Shown here one piece after another: positions 1 to 5,584 of a stretch of DNA of 7,674 nt. Numbering within the stretch: position 1 is the stretch's first letter; each line of letters begins with the position of its first letter. A program made the translations under genes and the position numbers. Where the stretch lies: positions 1 to 7,674 of the forward strand of contig DCGD01000079.1 in the NCBI GenBank assembly GCA_002315195.1, given 5' to 3'. The DNA comes from Prevotellaceae bacterium UBA1787 (lineage in GTDB: Bacteria; Bacteroidota; Bacteroidia; Bacteroidales; Bacteroidaceae). The notes below the pieces were generated by a model, which did not search any database, was not told the DNA's origin, and saw only the letters and a program-made list of their open reading frames with translations.

Positions 1-1147
1 CCAATCCCAAACGGTCGAACGTCTTTACGCAAACCAGCAAGGCCAGGGTGGAGTCCAAGCCGCCGCTTATGCCTATCACGGCGGTGCTTACCTTCGTGTG
101 TTGGATTCTTCGTGCCAGTCCGCAGACTTGGGTGTTGAAAATTTCCTCGCAGCGTGCATCAAGTTGATTGTATTCAGGGATGAAAGGGTGTGGGTCGATG
201 GTACGCGTCAGTTGAAAATTCCCATAGTCAAAGGCGGCTTGAATGTCGATGTATTGGTATTCAACATTCTTGCAAACCGCATGGTTCGCGCTGTCGCTGA
301 ACAGGGAGTTGCTTCTGCGGTCGCTGTGGAGGCGTTCCACGTCGATGTCGGAGATGATGAGTTGTTCTTCCATGCAGCGGGGCCTGGCGGTTGCGATGAG
401 ACGGCCGTTGTCGAAAATAAAGCCATTTCCGCAGAAAGTAAGGTCTTGTGTACTTTCGCCAAAGCCGGCGCTTGCCAGGACGTAACCGCATATTCCCCGT
501 GTACTCTGTCCGTAAGCGAGGCTTGCCAAGCGTTCATGTCTGCCGATGCTTTCGCTGGCTGCGCTCAGGTTGAAGATGATGTCGGCGCCTTGCAGCGCCA
601 AAGCACTGCTTGGTGGGATGGGGACGGTCAGGTCCTCCCCAATTTCAACGCCGAAGGCGTAGGCGCCCATGTTGAAAATCAGTTTGCTTCCGAAAGGTAC
701 GTTTTGTCCCGCCACGTTTACGGTGCTGTTGGGTTGGCTCAAGCCTGAAGCAAACCATCGGGTCTCAGAGGATTCACCGTGGTTGGGTAGATGGCATTTA
801 GGCACGATACCGAGAATGTTGCCTTTGTAGAGTACAGCGGCACAATCAAACAATTGACTTCTATGGCAAATGGGGACTCCCACAATGCTGACAATGTTGA
901 GATGGCGTGTGTTGTCGGTTAGTTTTTGCAAGGCGAGTGATGCTTGTTCCAGAAGGAGGTGATTCCTGAAGAGTTCACCGCATGTGTAGGCGGTGATGCT
1001 CAGTTCCGGGAAACACGCGATTTCCGCATGCTCATCTTGCGCTTTGTTGACAAGTGCCGTTATTTGCGTGATGTTGCTGTTGCAGTTGGCGACTTTTACG
1101 GCAGGTATGGCGGCAGCCACCTTGATAAAACCAAAATTCGTGTTCAT
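1..1147 (-). CDS. nadE: Glutamine-dependent NAD(+) synthetase NadE, 3' end missing; glutaminase nucleophile Cys replaced by Gly
   Basis: NadE makes NAD from deamido-NAD, ATP and an amide nitrogen, in the cytoplasm, as the last step of NAD synthesis. The 382 visible codons cover a nitrilase-type glutaminase domain (about 5-280) and the start of the synthetase domain with its ATP loop SGGLDS (361-366). Family members run to about 640-680 residues, so roughly 40% lies beyond base 1. In the glutaminase triad, Glu48 (FPELSIT) and Lys117 (VPKCHLP) are present. The Cys position is Gly170 (GVEIGEDL, codon GGG at 640-638). Recalled Bacteroides homologues read GIEICEDLW here. The EDLW tryptophan is Thr174, and several aromatic residues after Lys117 are His or Ser. 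The frame is open and well conserved elsewhere, so the gene is not an obvious pseudogene. The start is the first ATG; an in-frame TAA, which is the stop of the upstream kinase, lies 48 bp before it. It is probably cotranscribed with that kinase. I infer an ammonia-dependent enzyme. The family call is firm. Confidence 0.95.
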   Translation of the reverse strand, partial: MNTNFGFIKVAAAIPAVKVANCNSNITQITALVNKAQDEHAEIACFPELSITAYTCGELFRNHLLLEQASLALQKLTDNTRHLNIVSIVGVPICHRSQLFDCAAVLYKGNILGIVPKCHLPNHGESSETRWFASGLSQPNSTVNVAGQNVPFGSKLIFNMGAYAFGVEIGEDLTVPIPPSSALALQGADIIFNLSAASESIGRHERLASLAYGQSTRGICGYVLASAGFGESTQDLTFCGNGFIFDNGRLIATARPRCMEEQLIISDIDVERLHSDRRSNSLFSDSANHAVCKNVEYQYIDIQAAFDYGNFQLTRTIDPHPFIPEYNQLDARCEEIFNTQVCGLARRIQHTKVSTAVIGISGGLDSTLALLVCVKTFDRLGL

Positions 1148-1192
1148 GATACCGAATGTTTTCAGAGGTCTAAGTTTTTTGTGGGTTTTGGG

Positions 1193-2857
1193 TTAATAAT
1201 GGAATGAACTTCCTCCAAGAAATTCCCTGAGGAGTGAGGTGAGCGGCAGTTTGTCTATGGGCAATGGTCGGATGTAACTTAGGAATTTCTTCAGTCGGTA
1301 GGCTTCGGAATATTCCGGCACGTTTTCCGGTACGGTTTCCAACAAGGGCAAGGCTTGGTTTTTCAGTCCTGCCAATTCAAACAGCAGGGAGGAATTGAAC
1401 ATGGCATCGGCATTCTCCTGGTAGGGGTAAATCCATTTCTTTTCGCCGGCGGTAACGCTTGGCCAACGGTTTATGGTTTGCTGGGCTGAGTAGTTGCGGT
1501 ATTTGTAATCCCTCACGATACGTCGGAGCAGTCGGTTGTCGGTAGTTGGAATGTGGTTGTGTTCGTCAATCAGGATGGTTGTCAAAGCCGACACGTAAAT
1601 TTTATATTTCAGGAGGTCGCTGATTTGCTCGGTGAGTTTTGGGTTGAGCGCGTGGATGCCTTCCATGATGATGACACTTCGGTCGGTGAGTTTCATCTTT
1701 TTTCCAATCTTCTCATTCATGCCGGTAATGAAATTGTATCTTTGCAATTCTATTTCCTTGCCATTGAACAAATCTTGTAGATGTTCGGAAAGGAGCGGGA
1801 GATTGAGCGCATCGATGGATTCATAATCATACTCCCCGTTTTCGTCCCGTGGGGTCTTGTCGCGATCGACGAAATAGTCGTCCATTGAAATGGATTGAGG
1901 ATAGATTCCGCAAGCCATCAATTGTATGCTGAGGCGTTTGGAAAAAGTGGTCTTTCCACTGGACGATGGACCGGCGATGAGCACAAGGCGCACGTGTGGT
2001 CTCTGTTCAATCTGTTCCGCGATGGTGACAATTTGTTTTTCTTGGATGGCTTCACTGGCGTTGATGAGTTCGGTGGTGTAGCTGAGGGTGTTGATTTCGT
2101 TCAAGTCACCGATGGTGCGCAGCCTCACGATGCGCTGCAGTCGTTTTGCTCTTCGAAAAACGTCCAGCATTTTTTCCTGCTTTACCAAAGGCTTGAGTTC
2201 GCGGGGATTCTTCGGGTCGGGAATGCGCACAAGAATGCCGTCGTGAAAGCGCATCAAGTCGAAGCCCTTGATTTGGCCGGTACTTTTGAGCAATGCGCTG
2301 TAGAACGTGTCGGGATACTCGCCGATCATGTAGTAGGTGCAATAGAGCAAGCCCGAATATTTCAGCAGTTTGCTTCGGCTTTCCAGTCCCAGTGCGGCGA
2401 AGCGCTTGATGGCGTCTTCCGTGGTTTCCGTCTTGCGGACAAACGGAAGGTCTTTTTTCATGATTTCCCGCATGCGTGTTTTTATGGCGTCGATGTCCTC
2501 GGGGAAGATTTCGTGACCGATATTCAAGCTGCAGTAATAGCCGCTGGAAATGGAGGCTTCCACGTTGAAGTCGCTTTTTATCCCATACAGTTCCTTGATG
2601 GCCATTCCCAGGATGAAGAAAATGGAACGCGTGTGGACGCGTTCTCCAGAAGAGGAGGTCAAATCCAGGAATTCCACGGTTTTGTCGGAATAAAGCTTAA
2701 GGGACAGTGGCGCTGTAATGTTGTTTACTTTCGCAGCGATGACGTCTTCTTTCATTTGTGGTTTGATGAGGTTGTAAATATCCCATAAGGTACTGCCTAT
2801 TGCCACTTCTGTCTTGGAGTTGTCGTTGACGAGACGGATGGTAATCATTTCTTGCAT
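1193..2857 (-). CDS. Uridine/nucleoside kinase-like protein with N-terminal TGS and ThrRS-like domains
   Basis: This 554-aa protein has three parts. Residues 1-65 resemble a TGS domain. Residues about 70-215 resemble the second N-terminal (editing) domain of threonyl-tRNA synthetase, with matches such as FPEDIDAIKTRMREI (118-132) and KKDLPFVRK (134-142). Residues about 285-480 form a uridine kinase/phosphoribulokinase P-loop domain: Walker A GPSSSGKTT (296-304), SMDDYF (324-329) and EGIHALNP (399-406). The kinase family phosphorylates uridine or cytidine to the monophosphate in pyrimidine salvage; the true substrate cannot be read from sequence. The ThrRS-type HxxxH site is broken: His75 is present, but the second His position is Ile79. 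The DLCRGPH-like stretch is DLMRFHDG (200-207), without its Cys. Editing activity is therefore unlikely, and the region may bind RNA or act in regulation. Met1 or Met4 could be the start. A TAnnTTTG box lies 28 bp upstream, and nadE follows after 45 bp. This domain fusion is known in Bacteroidales and some other bacteria. Confidence 0.9.
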   Translation of the reverse strand: MQEMITIRLVNDNSKTEVAIGSTLWDIYNLIKPQMKEDVIAAKVNNITAPLSLKLYSDKTVEFLDLTSSSGERVHTRSIFFILGMAIKELYGIKSDFNVEASISSGYYCSLNIGHEIFPEDIDAIKTRMREIMKKDLPFVRKTETTEDAIKRFAALGLESRSKLLKYSGLLYCTYYMIGEYPDTFYSALLKSTGQIKGFDLMRFHDGILVRIPDPKNPRELKPLVKQEKMLDVFRRAKRLQRIVRLRTIGDLNEINTLSYTTELINASEAIQEKQIVTIAEQIEQRPHVRLVLIAGPSSSGKTTFSKRLSIQLMACGIYPQSISMDDYFVDRDKTPRDENGEYDYESIDALNLPLLSEHLQDLFNGKEIELQRYNFITGMNEKIGKKMKLTDRSVIIMEGIHALNPKLTEQISDLLKYKIYVSALTTILIDEHNHIPTTDNRLLRRIVRDYKYRNYSAQQTINRWPSVTAGEKKWIYPYQENADAMFNSSLLFELAGLKNQALPLLETVPENVPEYSEAYRLKKFLSYIRPLPIDKLPLTSLLREFLGGSSFHY

Positions 2858-2885
2858 AATTCCGAAAATTAGTGTTATGTCAAGG

Positions 2886-2893
2886 CAAAGTTA
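2886..2893 (-). promoter_or_regulatory. Putative Bacteroidetes -7 promoter box for the kinase-nadE unit
   Basis: On the minus strand the bases read TAACTTTG, an exact match to the Bacteroidetes -7 consensus TAnnTTTG. It lies 28 bp before the kinase ATG and just after the terminator of the preceding unit, where a promoter would be expected. No convincing TTTG element is seen about 19-21 bp further upstream, so the call rests on the -7 box and its position. Confidence 0.5.
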
Positions 2894-2928
2894 GTTATTC
2901 TGTATTATATAATGTATCAGACATAAAG

Positions 2929-2965
2929 AAAAAAAGCGGAAATCACAGAAATGTGATGTTCCGCT
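2929..2965 (-). terminator. Intrinsic terminator after the OmpH-like gene
   Basis: The arm 2935-2947 pairs with 2952-2965 over 13 base pairs. There is one bulged base (2958) and a four-base loop, GAAA on the plus strand. On the minus strand the stem is followed by seven T residues (2935-2929, the first also closing the stem). This is a classic Rho-independent terminator for minus-strand transcription. It lies 64 bp past the stop of the OmpH-like gene and separates that unit from the kinase-nadE unit. Confidence 0.85.
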
Positions 2966-3029
2966 GTCAATAATGTTGTAATGTTATCCTGTATGGTGGA
3001 AAAAACAGAAGCAACTCAAAAGCGCCAAT

Positions 3030-3629
3030 TTATTTTTCAAGTGATTTCTTTGTTGCTTCTGACTTGATGTAACGCTTGTTGAGCGCCTTGACGATATCGT
3101 CCGTGATGTCGAATTTCTTTTCAGCGTAGAGAATGTTATCGCCAATTTTACTTAGGATATAAGTGTATTTATGGGTTTTATTGTATTCGGACAATACATT
3201 TTCAAGGGAATCATGCAAGGCGTCGTTGTACTCTCCCTGCTCCTTGTCAAACTCGGAGGCAAGGCTCTGTTGAAGATTTTGAAGTTGCATTTGTTTCTTT
3301 TGGAGAGAATTTTGGACGTTTTCAGCCTCTTCGCGCGTGTAGCCGCCTTGTTCCAACTTGCTTTGGAATTCCGCTGCCTCTTTCTGCAGGGCGAGTCCTT
3401 TGTTGTTGAGCGTGTTTTGGATGGTTTCGGTCTTTTTCTTGAGTATTTTCGTATAGTCAACGCAGAATGTGTAGTTGGTCATAATCGAATCCACTTCGAT
3501 GTATGCAATCTTGATGCCGTCATTTTGCGGTGTGTTGTTTTGGGATACTGTTTGTGCAGGTTGTTTGTCACAACTGACAATAAAGGTAAGAACCATTGAA
3601 ATAGCGAAAATCGTTTTGTTCAGTTTCAT
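3030..3629 (-). CDS. OmpH/Skp-family lipoprotein
   Basis: Skp/OmpH proteins are periplasmic holdase chaperones whose long coiled-coil arms cradle unfolded outer-membrane proteins. This 199-aa protein has a short N-terminal basic stretch, a hydrophobic segment (about 7-18) and a lipobox ending IVSC, so Cys20 is the likely lipidated residue. A linker rich in Gln, Asn and Thr follows. The first OmpH-type strand is IKIAYIEVDSIM (39-50). A long Lys/Glu/Gln-rich region (about 60-155) looks like coiled coil. The end carries the family-typical FDITDDIVKALN (173-184). The anchor implies a membrane-tethered rather than soluble protein. The start is set by the signal peptide. The frame stays open upstream to 4088, but those residues are basic and His-rich, look like no protein, and overlap the neighbouring small gene. 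It follows that gene after 41 bp and is closed by a terminator. Whether it chaperones outer-membrane proteins or has another envelope role is not shown by the sequence. Confidence 0.88.
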   Translation of the reverse strand: MKLNKTIFAISMVLTFIVSCDKQPAQTVSQNNTPQNDGIKIAYIEVDSIMTNYTFCVDYTKILKKKTETIQNTLNNKGLALQKEAAEFQSKLEQGGYTREEAENVQNSLQKKQMQLQNLQQSLASEFDKEQGEYNDALHDSLENVLSEYNKTHKYTYILSKIGDNILYAEKKFDITDDIVKALNKRYIKSEATKKSLEK

Positions 3630-3670
3630 GATATATACTGTTTTATTTATTTTCAAATGCAGCCTTGTCT

Positions 3671-3871
3671 TTAGTGTTCCTTGATTTTGAATCCTTGTCC
3701 CAACGCTCCTTTTTTGTCTTGGTCCTTTGCGCAGTGGATGCCTTTTGCGTTGAGCGCCTTGTTCCCGTCGATGTGCGTGTGTATGAAATTCTTCTTTCCG
3801 CAAAGCAAACGGATGGAGAGCAGCAGTACCGCAACCGCAACGATGACAATGGTGATGATGACTTGATACAT
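3671..3871 (-). CDS. Small single-pass membrane protein, unknown function
   Basis: This 66-aa protein begins with a clear transmembrane helix (about 4-23, rich in Ile, Val, Ala and Leu). The helix ends at a basic RLLCGKK stretch, and a polar tail follows, probably facing the cytoplasm by the positive-inside rule. The tail contains THIDGNKALNAKGIHCAKDQD-like sequence (about 32-52) that resembles a small conserved Bacteroidales family I recognise only as uncharacterised. The two cysteines (24 and 47) sit at the membrane edge and in the tail. The start ATG at 3871 lies 19 bp after a TAnnTTTG box on the same strand, which supports the gene being real. It is the first gene of a two-gene unit with the OmpH-like lipoprotein. 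Overlapping frames in this region code for nothing recognisable. No function is assigned. Confidence 0.75.
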   Translation of the reverse strand: MYQVIITIVIVAVAVLLLSIRLLCGKKNFIHTHIDGNKALNAKGIHCAKDQDKKGALGQGFKIKEH

Positions 3872-3890
3872 TTTTATTTGATAAGGTATG

Positions 3891-3898
3891 CAAAGGTA
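3891..3898 (-). promoter_or_regulatory. Putative -7 promoter box for the small membrane protein-ompH unit
   Basis: The minus strand reads TACCTTTG, an exact TAnnTTTG match, 19 bp before the ATG of the small membrane protein. The upstream spacer is very AT-rich, and a weak element (TTAATG) lies at about -33. It sits in the 201-bp divergent region shared with pepD. Confidence 0.5.
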
Positions 3899-4024
3899 AG
3901 AAGAATAAAGTATTTATATCATTAATTGGAATAAAAAAAAAGTGAATAAAAACAATAAGTCCCAATTTTTTGGTTTGAATGAATTTAAAATGCCATTCAT
4001 GAGTCTTTCTTGAATATAAAGATG

Positions 4025-4032
4025 TATTTTTG
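4025..4032 (+). promoter_or_regulatory. Putative -7 promoter box for pepD
   Basis: TATTTTTG matches TAnnTTTG and lies 40 bp before the chosen pepD ATG. The region is T-rich, so a chance match is plausible, and no clear -33 TTTG is seen at the right spacing. If used, it places the transcription start after 4032 and rules out the in-frame ATG at 4010 as the start codon. Confidence 0.35.
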
Positions 4033-4072
4033 TATTTTGTGTGAATGGAACGAATTAATAAATAGAAAACAT

Positions 4073-5533
4073 ATGCAAATGGAAACAAAGAAATTACAGC
4101 CGGAATTGGTTTTTGAATGTTTTGCGGAGGTCAACAAGATACCTCGTCCTTCCAACAAGGAAGAGAAGATGATGTCGTACTTGATGGATTGGGGAAGGAA
4201 ACTCGGGCTTGAGACCTTGCAGGACGAGACGGGAAACATTCTCATTCGCAAACCTGCGACCAAGGGCATGGAAAACCTCGCCACGACTGTCATCCAAAGT
4301 CACATGGACATGGTATGCGAGAAAGTGGCGGGGCTTGAATTCGACTTTGAAAGAGATGCCATCCAAACAGAAATAGATGGGGAATGGATGCGTGCCAAGG
4401 GGACTACGCTCGGCGCCGACGACGGTATCGGAGTTGCCATGGAAATGGCATTGCTGGCTGATGAAACATTGCAGCACGGCCCCATAGAGTGTCTGTTTAC
4501 GCGGGCGGAAGAAACCAGCCTGGTTGGCGCCCAGGGCATCAAGCCCGGCTTCATGACGGGAAAATATCTCTTGAATCTTGATTCGGAAGACGAGGGGCAG
4601 ATATTCATCAGTTGCGCCGGAGGCGGAACGGTAAAGGCTTATTTTGATGTGGAGAAAGAAGAGGCACCCGCCAATCACTATTTTTTCAAGGTGCAGGTCA
4701 GTGGGCTCGTCGGTGGCCATTCGGGTGATGACATAGAGAAAAAACGCGCCAACGCCAACAAACTGCTGGTTCGTCTGCTTCATAAATTCATGTCCTACGG
4801 CTTGCGCCTGTGCGACATTCAAAGCGGAGGCTTGCACAATGCCATACCTCGCGATGGCTATGCCGTTTGTTGTGTTCCGATGGAAAAGAAGGAACAGGTG
4901 CGCATAGATTTCAATATCTTGACCAAAGCCTTTGAAGAGGAATACACCGTGACGGAGAAAACGATGAAATTCGATCTGGAAACGGAAGAGCCTCGGACTG
5001 AAGTGTTGAAGAAGAGTTTGTCCGACGCGCTGATCAAGTCGCTTCTGTGTGTGCCGAATGGTGTATTCGCCATGAGCCAGGACATACCGGACTTCGTGGA
5101 GACTTCTTCCAATTTGGCGAGTGTACGTCTCAATGGGGATGTCATTCGCGTAAGTACCATGCAACGAAGCAATTTGAGCAGCAAGCGTCTTGCAGCCTGC
5201 GCGGCCGTCAGTGCGGCGTTTGAACTGGCGGGGGCGCGCATAGAACTCAGCGAGGGCTATCCGGGATGGTACTTGAATCCCGAAAGTCCGCTGCTCCAGA
5301 TAACCGTGGAAGCATACGAACGCTTGTTTGGCAGGAAACCGGTGGTGCGTGCCATTCATGCAGGGTTGGAGTGCGGCTTGTTCAGTGAGAAATATCCGGA
5401 AATGGACATGGTGTCGTTCGGTCCAACACTGCGTGGCGTTCATTCACCTGACGAACGTTTGCATATTCCTACCGTGCAGATGGTTTGGAATCATTTGCTG
5501 GAGGTGTTGAAGCACATACCTGAGAAGCAATAA
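4073..5533 (+). CDS. pepD: Aminoacyl-histidine dipeptidase (M20 family, PepD type)
   Basis: PepD is a zinc-dependent cytoplasmic dipeptidase that hydrolyses Xaa-His and other dipeptides, recycling amino acids from peptides. The 486-aa length matches the roughly 485 aa of E. coli PepD. All expected M20 residues are visible: His77 and catalytic Asp79 (SHMDMV), bridging Asp116 (GADDGIG), catalytic Glu146 with metal ligand Glu147 (RAEET), Asp170 (NLDSEDEG) and His457 (GVHSPDE). The lid/dimerisation domain lies between, about 185-395, and includes GGHSGDDI (214-221). The reading frame extends to an ATG at 4010. Residues before 4073 do not look like the family's N-terminus and would overlap the putative promoter, so 4073 (or 4079, the second Met) is preferred. 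The leader is A-rich without a clear Shine-Dalgarno, as usual in Bacteroidetes. It is transcribed away from the small membrane protein, and a lipoprotein gene follows after 51 bp with no terminator between. Nothing is missing or odd. Confidence 0.95.
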   Translation: MQMETKKLQPELVFECFAEVNKIPRPSNKEEKMMSYLMDWGRKLGLETLQDETGNILIRKPATKGMENLATTVIQSHMDMVCEKVAGLEFDFERDAIQTEIDGEWMRAKGTTLGADDGIGVAMEMALLADETLQHGPIECLFTRAEETSLVGAQGIKPGFMTGKYLLNLDSEDEGQIFISCAGGGTVKAYFDVEKEEAPANHYFFKVQVSGLVGGHSGDDIEKKRANANKLLVRLLHKFMSYGLRLCDIQSGGLHNAIPRDGYAVCCVPMEKKEQVRIDFNILTKAFEEEYTVTEKTMKFDLETEEPRTEVLKKSLSDALIKSLLCVPNGVFAMSQDIPDFVETSSNLASVRLNGDVIRVSTMQRSNLSSKRLAACAAVSAAFELAGARIELSEGYPGWYLNPESPLLQITVEAYERLFGRKPVVRAIHAGLECGLFSEKYPEMDMVSFGPTLRGVHSPDERLHIPTVQMVWNHLLEVLKHIPEKQ

Positions 5534-5584
5534 TCGTAAAACAGTTGGGCGGGGATAAAGGGTTTCTGCCTCTTTCCGTTTTTC

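Noticed and set aside
98..748. Plus-strand open frame of 216 codons
   Set aside because: It is the antisense shadow of nadE. Its translation has no recognisable domain, while the minus strand gives a clear NadE sequence.
1895..2788. Plus-strand open frame of 297 codons opposite the kinase
   Set aside because: It is a shadow of the kinase gene, whose Walker A and TGS/ThrRS-like regions are on the minus strand. The plus translation looks like no protein.
3962..3999. Short inverted repeats (CCAA/TTGG around T-rich bases; TGAATG/CATTCA with a 12-base spacer) upstream of pepD
   Set aside because: Arms of 4-6 bp in AT-rich DNA are expected by chance, and there is no second copy near another promoter to support an operator.
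3630..4088. Upstream extension of the OmpH-like frame with a His-rich stretch
   Set aside because: The extension is low-complexity and basic, and it would bury the lipoprotein signal peptide inside the protein. It also overlaps the small membrane-protein gene in another frame.
4094..5443. Minus-strand open frame of 449 codons opposite pepD
   Set aside because: It is antisense to a complete PepD with all metal ligands. The His/Arg/Gln-rich translation is typical of a shadow frame.
5534..5584. Possible terminator or promoter between pepD and the beta-helix gene
   Set aside because: No stem-loop with a T tract and no TAnnTTTG box was found, so neither is called.
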